Assembly (NCBI RefSeq): GCF_030704535.1
Contig: NC_081822.1
Coordinates: 7,978,501 to 8,042,500, forward strand
Reading direction: 5' to 3'
Length of the DNA stretch: 64,000 nucleotides
Origin: Vitis vinifera
Lineage: Eukaryota > Streptophyta > Magnoliopsida > Vitales > Vitaceae
Of this stretch, positions 1 to 11,688 are shown piece after piece (the first letter of the stretch is position 1; each line of letters starts with the position of its first letter). The notes beneath the pieces were generated by a model, which was given only the letters and a program-made list of their open reading frames with translations, did no database searches and had not been told where the DNA came from. A program made the position numbers and the translations under genes.

Positions 1-801
1 AAAGAAGATGATATGGGAAATCATTTAGAAACCTACATGCTTAAATTTCAACAAGTGTACTCCCATAACTTTAGCCATTAAATTAACTAAAAAAAACTTA
101 AATATATGAAAATGATATGCAAAATCATTTCGAATCCTACAGACTTAAATTTCAATAGGTTTTTAACCCAAAGGTCCTGTCCTCTCTCTCTTTATCTCTT
201 GTGTGACTGCTTCTTCCATTACTTATTGACCAATCTAATCTTTGACATATTATTGACTGGCATGAAGTTGTAGGAATTTCAAGGATTTAAAATGCAATAA
301 CAAAAGAACAAAAATATGTGCACACACATGCACATATAACAATGAATTTGTCAAGAGATTATATTTGGTTAGCATGTGAAGTGTAAATTCAAACATAGAT
401 AAGTCTCAAGGAGCAAGGCAAATGTCTGATGAAAGCCTTCCCTTACTTGAAAGGGTTTTGACAAACCTCATATCAAGGCAAGCCTCAAGGTATAAGCCTT
501 AAAATCCTCTTAAAAGCTATGTGCATACATTGGCTTCCATCTTCCCAGAAGATGCATGTAAGCTAATGGTATCCCATCTGTGAAAACTCAGATGTGAAAA
601 AATGTACAGCCCTGTGGGACAGCATGTAATACAGAAAATAAAATCAAATATGATTTCCTCCACAGGGCCCCACCTTGATCCATTCGCTTTTCTATTTTTC
701 ACAAGTTTGTGAAGAGTTTTTCGTTTTTGTTTTTTGTCTTTCTTGTTTCCCATACATATCCCATTCCCATCCATAACCATAATAACATAACAAAAGCTTA
801 C

Positions 802-2659
802 TTTCCAATCAAGCTCACAGATTGCAGCAAAGCCATTATCCTCAACAGTCATGGCTCCTGCATGTGTCAACACAAGAACATCTTGTAGAGTAGAGTTACA
901 AGCTCCATCAACAATAGTCCAAATCCTAGCAGTAGAATCATGAGACCTACAAAATATGGAAACATAGAGTAAAAGAAAAAATTAATCAAAGATCAAACTG
1001 CAGGAAGCCTTATTTTAGAATTATTTTCAATAGTAAGTATAATAATAGTATCATCTCAGTGCGAGCTGTTGGATTGGATACTAATGTTAAAAATATATGA
1101 AGTCTGGAGTCAAAAAATAAAACATAGGTATTTAAGTGAATCTGGTATTTGATCATTCTCCATTGTCTAGGTTGACATAAAATGCTTCTTTCATCAAAAC
1201 ACTAAAATAAAAACTGTCCCATCTTAGCATCATCTATGAACTCATAGTTAGTTTAGAGGCTAAAAACCTTTTTCATTGATATGCTGTTCAAAATTATTTC
1301 ACAACCATTTGACCACTATATTGTTCAAATTATGTGGTCCTGACCATTATATTATTTCAAATTATATGATCCAGTAACTTGCACAAATGCGTAATCAAAT
1401 GAAAAAAATAAACAGAGAAATTATTGTGGAAAATCATTGTATCCATAACATCATCATGGTCGTATTCAACTGCTTAATTATGATCATTTTTAATGACTTA
1501 ATCTTCAAGGCCAGGCTTACTTCATCATCCTCAAGCTTCTAGGCCAGAAAATTGTTGTCAAAGTAAAAAAAAAGCAACCACCTCCTTGTCCCTTAGAGTT
1601 GAGCATACCCCCAATTTAAAGCTCTATGACTTAAAATAGCTAATTTACCCTTCATAATTTCAATTTATAAATACAATAACAGAATTTGAAATGCTCAGAA
1701 ACACTAAAGAATATGTCACGTGATGGGGACATTGGAGTAATTATACTGCAGGATTCCTTTAAAAATTTTCCATTATAGGGTGAATTTTTGGGGAGGAAGG
1801 TTAAAATAAATATTTCCATAACTTAATATGGTTAACAAAATTTCAGGCCAAGAATGCAAAATGTAAAAACTAAGGAAATTAGCAATAAATACAGCATGTG
1901 CAAGAGATAAAAAATAAAAGATGAAGTCACAAGCAAATGTACTCTTACACAAAGATAGCAAGAACACTACACCACTAGTAAGCAAGACATCGGATGTGGA
2001 AATAAAAAAATGCACTAAAGAAGGCACCCGATCACACTGATACACAAAACCACCAGTTTGAAATCCTGTCTCAGAGTCCCAATTCAATTATTGCAACATT
2101 TGAGGTGAAGGACATTGCAGAACTTTGGAACAACCACTTTTCTGATTTTGGTATACACTTTTTCTTATAGAATAACTGGTTACTGGTGCTCTATTAGGCT
2201 GATATTTTCTAATGATAAATGAGAAGTTTTCAAGCAGCACATGTTATTTAGAAAAATTCCTCTTGCCATAAAAGTTCCATTCTGAATAGAAAAACTTTGA
2301 GCACCTAAAGTGGACAAGCAGAAAAGAAGAAAAATCATTTTTAGTTTTAAAAAAATGGCTGCAGAAAAAATATCCATATTCATAAGTTGTATTTCTTGTG
2401 ATAGATAACGCACCCGGATGCAAGGAGAGAACATGTTGGATTCCAAGCACAAACAACAACCTGTTGAGAATGGAGAACAATGATAGATTACCATATAGAT
2501 ATGTAGATTATTAAACAATTAAGGATAGTGAGAAGAACAAAAAGATGCATAATGAATGGAGAAACATTCCAACCTCGTCAGTATGTCCTGCTAATGTTGC
2601 CACATCACAAGGAATGATTCCATGAGGTATACGTATCCTTGTAGAAATTCCCATTGATT
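802..2659 (-). CDS. HOS15-like: HOS15/TBL1-like WD40 gene, copy B (partial, three exons visible)
   Basis: Three minus-strand exons with good GT-AG borders read as part of a HOS15-type WD40 protein. About 2,659-2,574 gives the linker before the first WD repeat and its start (ending GHTDE, then V). 2,460-2,414 (47 nt) gives VCAWNP...LLASG. 946-802 (145 nt) gives SHDSTARIWTI...ELDW. The 47- and 145-nt exons have exactly the lengths of their copy A counterparts, and all three are open. HOS15 proteins are nuclear LisH-WD40 adaptors of histone-deacetylase complexes, related to animal TBL1. I found no LisH or charged-linker exon for this copy between 2,660 and 6,700, and the later WD exons must lie left of position 1. 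The 145-nt exon diverges strongly after the STARIW strand. It could be a divergent live gene or a second, younger pseudogene. The first exon's 5' border is approximate. Confidence 0.6.
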
Positions 2660-4166
2660 CTGATGTTGTATCACATATTCATAGAAAAATGAACCAAGTT
2701 ACATTGTGAGACATAAAGTAAGCAGCTATCCTGATAGCATATAGCATAAGAAATGGTAAAAACATGCACTGTCTCACACCTGCATATACATAGAGACTAG
2801 AGGTCCATTGACATTTAATAATGGAAGATAAGGTTGGACAATCTATAAATAATATTTCCAAGCTAGCTACTAGTAAGTGAACACACAAAATCTATCATTA
2901 AATTGTTTTTGTCTTGCCTAAAAGCTTATGTTATATTGCATGATGTCTGATTCTTTTGTTTGTTGTTGAATGCACCTGTTCCATCAGTGCACTCAATCTC
3001 AATGTTCTAAATGACAAAAAGACCAGTGAGATGTTGGAGCACCTCAATGCATAAGGCAATTGCAAAGAGTTGGATTTTTGCCTACTGATGTGCAATGTGA
3101 GAGGATGAGGCTTAAATTTTGCCAATATGGCTGTATGCATGTAGTTGTGATGTTCGATAGAATCCTCATGAGTTGTGTTTTACGACGCCATGACTGCAAG
3201 GAGAAAAAATGTGCTGTTCCATTATTCTTCTGCCAGCTTCTTTTATCATGAAAGGCCTATCATCTTAGTCTTGACATACTGCATATGGATTCAGATAGGA
3301 GTATTTCCACTGAGGCAATTTCTTGGGGTCCTACTTTTCTGTTTTGTCTAGGTTTCTTGTTGGGTGCCATTGCACTCTTCTTTTTTCTTTTAACATAATC
3401 AGCTACAGAATAATGAAAAATGTGCATATAAGTTTGCATGTGCTGTGTAGAATACATCACACATCAGACCATATATTTGAAAAACTATTAGAAGCAAAAT
3501 TACCATAATTAGTATTCATCTTATACCCTAAAAAATAGTGGCAAAGATGTCTGAAGATGTAAGTAATAGGTTATAGATCTTAACTATCTTCAACATCTAT
3601 TATAGAAATATTTAATGAAACACGATCAATTAATGAGATTCGGGGAAAAAAAAAATACAGCTTGTCTAGAAATGGTAGAAAAATAATAAAAATTCTTCAT
3701 TTTCGTTTAGTGATGATGCTAAGGGTGTAAGTTAATACTTCTTAAGCCTTTCTTGATGTAGTGTTCCATGACAGTATCTTATGCCATCAAGAAAACCCTT
3801 TCTTAACCATATTCAACAACATCAATAAAGACCTTTTTAACAGTTTTTAACCATCAAGCAAGGCCAAATCAGTGGCAGCACCTCATAACATGTACAAATA
3901 AAACTTGGAGGCATGATCCTCCAGGCAATCATTGATGTACAAGCCTCAACTGTCTTTTAGCCTTGTTGACCTAAGTCACATTAACACTTTCTAAGGCTTT
4001 ATGAGGGGCTTGATTTCATCTTCAGTTAAATCTTTTAGTCAAACAAATGTTCATGGAGAAATTTCATTGATATGGGGGAAATTTGGAATTCAGCAACTTG
4101 CATAAGACTATGCTGGTTTCTGGTACAATCTTTGGCTGGCTTTTTCCTATTTTATACAGATTTTTT

Positions 4167-4217
4167 GTATACATATACATATACATACATACACACACAC
4201 ACATATATATATATATA
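4167..4217. repeat. Compound microsatellite (TACATA)n-(AC)n-(TA)n
   Basis: Runs of TACATA, then about six AC dinucleotides, then about eight TA dinucleotides are visible. It is simple sequence with no coding content. Confidence 0.9.
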
Positions 4218-5574
4218 GGGTTTGGAAATTTCACTTAGCTCCTTTGTTTTGAGTTGTGTGAAATTTCCAAACTCTATCACCCTCTCTCTCCTCCCCTCTA
4301 CCCCAATCCAAACCCTGTGAGAAAAATAAAAAATAATAAAAAGGGGAAAATCATGAACAAATTGAATCACCCATCTTCTTTCATAATTCATGTATAAAAT
4401 TTTCACTCAGCCATCTTCTCACACAATTTATATATAAAATCCTCATTTATCCAAATATGGGTATTTTGAACATCGATGTACATTTATTATGAAACATTTA
4501 CGAATAGTGTTCAGATAACACGACAAAATAGGGAATACTAGATCGGAAAAAGAAGCGACAAACATTGCAAAAGTTTCGCACATTAACTCAAAAATTACAT
4601 GTGTCCAAAATCCACAATTAAAAGAATTTCAATGAAGCTGTTAATTAAAATGTCAAAAAATACAAGTTCAATGAAGGTTGAATCAACTACAAATATTATG
4701 AGTGAATGAAAAAAGGAAACTTAGCAGCACAATGCATCCATCACAACACAAACTAAAGCATAAAATATTTCCTTACAGATGCAGGGAAAATTCAGGAATT
4801 CAATACATAAAAATCAATTTTGTTTACAAGAATAGTTATCAAAATCTTGAAGGGTCACACTATTTTGGATACATTTTGTAAGGATGGATTACGTTTTTGT
4901 CAAGTCCCTTTCAGAATGTACAAACATATCAATTTTGTCTCTTTCTTCTATCAACACTACAGATTCGAAGAGCAGATCACAAAAAAAAGTTCTCTCATCA
5001 GTTATTATATCTCCTTCCAGCATATTCTTAAAGAGGGTCACGGGCCCTAACAAAATCAGGATGCAATCTACTTACAAAATGCAGATTTTTCATTAGTTTC
5101 TTTTTAAAATTAATGTAACGAACCCAGATCAATTAAATTAAATTAAAATTTACAAAGAAGGGTTTGATCGCCAAGGTGGATTGTGGGTGAGAGGGAATTG
5201 AAAGTAACCTTTGGTAGGATGTTGAAACTACAAATAAACAGTAGCATATAGTATGCATATTAAATGTTTGTCAAAGTAAAGGCAAGGGGAAAAAAGGAAG
5301 GATTCAACACAGTAGGCAGCAGTACTAGAGCAGTAAAAAAGAGGGAGAGAGAGAAAGGACGGATACCTGCCTTGATAGAAACCCGACTCTTATTTAAGAA
5401 GACTCCAAAATATTCAGATTAAAATAAAGGAGGAAAGGAAGAGGGTACAATGAGGTAGGGTCACAGGAGTCCCCACACACTCACCTCGTAGACGTCGTAA
5501 AAGTGAATCTGGGGAAGGCTTTGATGTCTGAACACTCTGAACTCGATATAGGCCTACTCAACAATCAACATGCC

Positions 5575-5592
5575 TTTTATTTATATATGCGG
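5575..5592 (-). promoter_or_regulatory. Possible minus-strand TATA box
   Basis: On the minus strand TATATAAATAAAAGG is followed about 110 bases on by CGAG|GTGAGTGTG (donor near 5,486), which looks like a non-coding first exon followed by a 5' splice site. It could be the start of copy B, whose first recognised exon lies at 2,659. No coding first exon was found, so this is only a suggestion. Confidence 0.25.
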
Positions 5593-6749
5593 GAAAGCCT
5601 CGTTGTTGCCAATTGTGAATGCGCACTGAGGAGGCGCTTGACGGCCACATGGCATTGGTAGAGACTCCTTCTTGACCTTCTTACATCCTACGCCTTACAA
5701 CTCACCCTCGCCCTATTTCAGCCTATTTAGGACAGGGTATATATGCTTTCTCCATTTCCTTTCCTCTTTTATTTTCTTTCCTATTTTAACGCCCACGTCG
5801 ATGTTACTAATTTACCATACCAAAATCCAAATACATATTCATTTGTAGGGAGCATTTTTTAATATAATGAAACTCCAAGACGGAGTTACTTTTTGAGTTC
5901 TATCTTTTTCAAAAGATATTGAAAATTTGTCACTGGAGGCACTTTTAATAAGAAGAAAAATTACGCTGACCGAGAGACGGGGTTGAAGCTGGTCGTCTAT
6001 TTTCAATAGCCTGCAATGGTGGGGCAGTGCCCACCATCTTGCCCAGGTTTCAAGATGCTGCTGAATCACAATGGATAACTTTTAGTGTTCTCTGATATCC
6101 AGCCCCACCTAAATCGTCAAAGTCAATAAGCTTTGACCCATCATGCATGGTTGGAACACCCCTTAACCATCTCATTGAAATGCATTTTCTAGAAAACTTG
6201 CTATTCCTTCGATATACTCCATATTTTTTATATTTTTAAAATAAATAATAATAATAATATACAAATAATTCCAAAGATTTGAAATTTTTAAAAAAATATA
6301 AGATAAATCTGTGTTTAAAAAGAACCTCTACGTGTTATATTTTTCAAAAATAGTAAGTAAAAAGTATATCCAAAATCAGACTTAACTATTACATTTAAAT
6401 GTATTTTCCACTTTGCATGATTCAGTTTAAGTTTTCAGCGCTCAAAAAACCAAACCAACCAAATCGAATGACTATAATCATGGGTGATTCCTGTTGATGG
6501 AACCGCTTCTCACTGCGTGGTCCCCCATTGCATAATATTGATGTAGCTGCAAGCGATCAAATTCAGTGCCTACAGAAACATATATGACTGCGGCACAAAA
6601 ACAAATGTAGCACCCACCCGTGAAGTTAGAAAGTAATGCAACTGAGCGATATTTAGCGTTTACGGCTCCACTAGGGGTATAATGAGCATTTACTGGGCGA
6701 GTCAAATAAGTAAAGGCTTTCATAGAGTTAATTTTACAAAATGCACTAC

Positions 6750-6843
6750 CCAACCTAAACATGTGAGTTCCAGAAAATAATCAAATTCTACGGACTGCTT
6801 TCCAACCTAAACATATGAGTTCCAGAAAATAATCAAATTCTAC
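6750..6843. repeat. 52-bp tandem duplication beside the 3' end of the HOS15-like pseudogene
   Basis: Two copies (6,750-6,801 and 6,802-6,843) begin CCAACCTAAACAT and share ATGAGTTCCAGAAAATAA-type sequence with one mismatch over about 42 bases. They lie just past the terminal exon of copy A, in its former 3' UTR. Confidence 0.8.
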
Positions 6844-7077
6844 AAATGAAGTCCTTCCATGATGATGATCATAATATACAAGGATCGGGAAGTAGAATCG
6901 GCTACATACGGAAACCAAGACACAAACTATGTTGTTAGAAAAACAAGCAGCAATCCTGTCACCTTCCTTGTTCCAACAAACTTCAAAAATCCCACCATTT
7001 CCAGTGTAAGTTTTTACTATCTTTCCTTCCTTCATGGACCATATGTACATGCATTTATCCATAGACCCACTGGCATA

Positions 7078-7352
7078 CTCATATTCTTGATAGTAGAAAA
7101 TCATTCATCACTGTGATCACAATTATGGTGACTGCTGTTGTATTCTAAGCTTTCAATCAATTGAATTTGATGATTTCCTCCTAAAGGTCCTTACTCTGGC
7201 CTACTAATAAGGAATTAGTCAGACAATCATTTGCAAACAATTGCACATGTCAAAAGAAGAGTATTTTGATGATATCATATAACCAAGTCTTTATTGTCAT
7301 GCTGTAACTGGGACCTTAAAGAGCACCCATAGGTTACTATCAAGAATATGAG
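7078..7352. repeat. 18-bp perfect inverted repeat inside copy A
   Basis: TACTATCAAGAATATGAG occurs on the plus strand at 7,335-7,352 and as its exact complement at 7,078-7,095. The arms enclose about 240 bp, exactly where one WD-repeat segment is missing from copy A. Confidence 0.75.
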
Positions 7353-8180
7353 ATGTCACAGCAGAAATTTTAAGCTCAGTACCTGTGGCCATTCAAGCTG
7401 TAGAGAAGGCACCCTAATTCCACATCCCATAGCTTTATTGTGGAATCAAAGGAGGCACTAATCAAGAAACAGAATCACAAAAGTTTGTGGAGTACAGCAA
7501 ATATATAAGCAGCATAAGCATGAGCAGAAAGCACAAGGATTGCAATCCAAATAGTAGTTCAGAGATTTTTCTTCTAAGCTCTCTCACCCGACTTAGTCTG
7601 ATACTCTCTTTGAGGCAGCAATCAGATTGTGTACTTGCCAGTTAAAGGAATTAAATAAAAAACAAAAATATAAAAAGACAGAAACAGATAAACTGCAAAA
7701 CAGTAATTATAATAATAATAATATATACCATCACCCACTTTCCAACATGTAAATTGGAAAAGAGATTGAATAAAAGTAACTGTACCACACCGCTGAAACA
7801 ACAGGAGCCCTTGAAAGAATTTACCAACAGATTGTAGAAACACAACATCTGAAGGTTGTGTTTTAAAGAAAAATATCGATCCAGTGCATTAGTCATCACA
7901 CCTCCACTCCAGAAAGTCCAATTTAAGTCCTCACTACATCAGAATAAGTCAAAAACCTGTGGGGCTATAAATTTCTAAGTGGTAGGGCGGCAAAACCATT
8001 ACTCACTGCAGATATCTGGTAGCTTAAACACCTTATGTGTAGATTCTTTAGGAATGAAGTTCTCAGCCTAAATGGAAACAAAACAACTACCATCAAAAGC
8101 TCCATTAGTGCATGTGTAAGCTGATTTTTTGAAGCATGAAGAATTCTTAAGATTTCTGATAAAAAATGTGAAATAATCAA

Positions 8181-10426
8181 GAATGATGCAAACCCACCTT
8201 ATAGAAGATTCGAATCACAGGTTCATTAATCTTTGAAATAAGTGGCAAGTATATTCATGATGCTTTTATGGTAGGATCTTGAGATACTATATCCTATGGA
8301 TCACAAATCAATCCAAAGAGTAAATATGAATCGTCTGAAAATCATTACAGAATCAATGCAATCAGCATGCACACAAGTGCTTCTACAATCTCAACTAGTT
8401 GAACAACTAGTTGAAGATGACTTGTTTGTAACTTAAAACTTCAAAGCCTAGTAAAGGCTTCAATAAAATGGGAGCTTCCTTCACAGTCAATCTCCCTGTA
8501 TAAACTTCAGAGGTTATTTAGCACCTTTTGACCCTTCTAAAAATCCATATCATGCCTCTATAATTTATAGAATGGATTATAAAGTAGTTTGTTTATGTTC
8601 TCTTATTTTCTAAATTATATAAATTCACAACTTTATGACCAACCTACAAGGTAGGTGCAATCAAAAGTTCTTATTTCCTTGAAATTTAATATTGTTTAGC
8701 ATATGCATATATTATAATTTACAATTTCCCCACCCCATAGAGCATTCTTGACACAATCCAGAAGCTCCACAACCGACACAAGTAGAAACTTGATTCTAAC
8801 AGCATGGTGGTACTCATCTCCTGCAAGGCTATTTAATGAACTAATATGGATTTATACTGATAGCATGCACTTAGTGGTTTATTAAGATGTTAGAAGTTTA
8901 ACAATAAATACCTCACAGCAACAGGTATGGTTTGGATTGGGCCCTAGTCACTATATTACCATCTCATTGGAAGAAACATGTAAGGCACCACCTTTCCTTG
9001 TGACAACTATTGGATATGCAATACCATTACCATAATACATTAGGGCAGAAAGATGCAATCTGAGAGCCTGATATATACAGCATCCATGTCACTGATTATG
9101 CATAGTTGATGCAAGAAAAACCTATATTCAATACAATTACCATAATGCATTAGGGCAGGAAGATGCAATCTGAGAGCCTAATATATAAAGCATCTATGTT
9201 ACTCATTATGTGTAATTAATGCAAAGAACCTACAACGTGCTACTTGAGACATGAAATGCATTAGTTTTCAAATTTATGGGTAAGCCAAACTACCCTGAGC
9301 TAATTTTTACCTTTATACCTTCAAAGGTCGCACTCTCCTCCCCTAAGGTTTAGGGTTGATCACATGAAGCTCCCCTCATAACATTACATAGCTATCAAGC
9401 AATGGATGGAAAATGATGACATAACCAACAAAATTTTTAAAAATACTCAAAATACAAAACCCTAAATCCACTTCCTTTCCTCCTTAGCCCTCAAACAAAT
9501 CCTAACCCCAAATCAATGACTTTTTCTTTTTCCTTCTTCCCTTATCTATTCTTCTTTTATTTTTTTTAAAGGGTAAAAAGGAAGATTAGAAACATCCATG
9601 GTGATTATAGCTGTACTAGGTTTTTTCTTTTCTTTTACTTTATTTTATTTTTTTCAGAAACAACCATGGCTTTCATGGCTCTACTTGCCTTTCGTGGTAA
9701 TTAATTTATTTATTAATATAATTTTTGTTTTAGAAAGGGTCAATAACAGTTATTTGGGAAGCAAAATTAAATTAGGGTTAGGGTTTTGGGCGATGTTTAG
9801 GAAAGAATATAGCATTACAGTTTGGGTTTTCAGCCACCTTTGGAGAAGAAGATAGGATTATAATTAAGGTTTTGTGCCATGTTTGGAGAAGAAGATATGG
9901 CTACAGTGAAGATTTTGGTATGGAAAATGAAGGCTTAAAGCATTGATTTTGGGCTATGAAGCTGAAGGGCAATACTGCCTTTTCGCATTTTCTGTTAACA
10001 GTGTTAAGAGGACAAATTCTAACAGAACATGTCACAGTTATTTTGGAAAACTTGGGGGATACTGCAATTGTCAAAAACCTCTCCATGGGGATAGTATAAT
10101 TTACCATAAACCCATCTTTAAAACAACAGGAAAAAGAAGAGTATAATACAGTGAAAAAGTGAGATGTTAGATGCGGATTAGTTTATGGAATTGCATGATG
10201 TTGAAACCATTGTGGCTCACATTCATTGCATGTGAGTATATTATCCAGTACATGGTGCGTAAATTTTTCAAAAACAATTACCACCCACCCTAGTGAATTT
10301 AACATCAAGTAGACACAGCCCCTAATCCATATAAGGTTGATTTTGGTCTATACAATATGTAGAGTAGACATCCAGTTTAACCCATCCCATTAACGTCACA
10401 ACATATTTGAAAAGCAGCATATTTAC
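8181..10426. other. Copy A intron, no gene
   Basis: This part of the long intron between exons 10,500-10,427 and 7,457-7,383 shows no recognised coding sequence. It contains the 110-bp direct repeat at 9,019-9,232. A short plus-strand ORF at 9,598-9,855 is low-complexity and hydrophobic and resembles nothing I know. Confidence 0.5.
9019..9232. repeat. Two tandem copies of a 110-bp unit
   Basis: Copies at about 9,019-9,128 and 9,129-9,232 share AGATGCAATCTGAGAGCCT and many other words with scattered mismatches. The period measured from the ATACCATTAC/ATACAATTAC word is 110 bases. Confidence 0.85.
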
Positions 10427-11401
10427 CTTGCTAACACCAACTGATGATTAGGGTTGTTTGTACCAGCACCAGTAGGACTCCACCTGATTGTATATATCTC
10501 CTAAAAGTAGTTAATCTTCAGTAACACAATCCAGGAAACAAGTGTAACAGGAGCATGGAAAGAAAGGGAACTAAGCAATACCTTGGTATGTTCCTTCAAA
10601 TCATGCAAATGATCATCCTGCTTCATACTTCATATCAGTGTTATGGTTTCATATAAGTCATCAATCCAGTGCCAGAGAAACAAATTTCAACTGCTAGAAT
10701 GCAGGATAATAAGAAGGCCCATGAAACAATATATTTCTGTACTAACATGATATTAAAAGTATATATGAGTATCCTGTGTTATGAATAAATTTAGGAATCT
10801 GATCAAAGTAAGAAAAGAAAAGCATAACATGGAGCCAATGGAAGGAAGAAACATTATACTCCAGCAAGTTAGCAACCTACAAATGTATTACACTTGCAGG
10901 AGGTCTAAATACCTAACTTTTGACTAAAAGGGAAAATGGAAAAGAACTAGAAAGGAGTTAAGGAAAAATTATCGATCACCTTTGCAGTGTAATCATCGGA
11001 GCAAGAAGCCAAAAAGGAAACTGTTGGATCCCATTTGACAGCATTAACTTCATCCTGAAGCATAACACCAAAAACATCCAGTATCAAATTACACAACAAC
11101 ATCAAACTTCCTTTTTAGTTCCAACCACCATAAATCTTCACATAAATGCATTTATTCTTGTTTTGTTTCTTTTTCCCCTTCTAAAAGTCAATCATATTAT
11201 GAAGAGAAAGGAAGGAAGAAAGAAAAAAACATAAGAAGTGACTCAGGATATGTAATGTCCCACATCGGATATGAGAGAACGTTTCTGGCGCTATATAAGT
11301 AAGGACTTTTCTTAATCATGTAGACGCGTTTTAAAACCGTGAGGGCCCCCTTGGGCCCAAAGCAGACAATATCTACATGGTTGGGTGCAGGTCGTTACAA
11401 A

Positions 11402-11414
11402 TGGTATCAGAGCT
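11402..11414 (+). other. TRIM primer-binding site 1
   Basis: TGGTATCAGAGCT two bases after LTR1 matches the established initiator tRNA-Met primer-binding site of Copia and TRIM elements. Confidence 0.9.
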
Positions 11415-11675
11415 GATCTCCGACCTCAGTGTGGGGGTTTGTTTGGTCTCATAGGGGTGTTTATTTGTTTGGCCCCACAATCCAGTGGGACACAATGAGA
11501 AGGTTGTGTCTGCATGGGGGTGTTTGTGACATTCCACATCAAATAGGGGGGAAAGTTTCTGACGCTATATAAGTATGGACTCTTTTTAACCCTGTAAATG
11601 CATTTTAAAGCCGTGAGGACCCTTTTAGGTCAAAAGCGGACAATATCTACATGGTTGAGAGTGGGTCGTTACAAA

Positions 11676-11688
11676 TGGTATCAGAGCT
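11676..11688 (+). other. TRIM primer-binding site 2
   Basis: An identical 13-base site two bases after LTR2, so the element has two complete priming modules. Confidence 0.9.

Larger units (their letters stand above)
2660..6749. other. No recognised gene; putative intron/5' region of copy B
   Basis: No exon of a known family is recognised here on either strand. Short overlapping ORFs at 3,060-3,508 on both strands look like chance. A compound (TACA/AC/TA) microsatellite lies at about 4,167-4,217. A putative minus-strand TATA box is near 5,580. Confidence 0.5.

Noticed and set aside
3060-3508. Overlapping small ORFs on both strands
   Set aside because: No domain, no splice context and mutual overlap; treated as chance.
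6859-7116. Plus-strand ORF over the last WD exon
   Set aside because: Antisense shadow of the WD40 exon on the minus strand.
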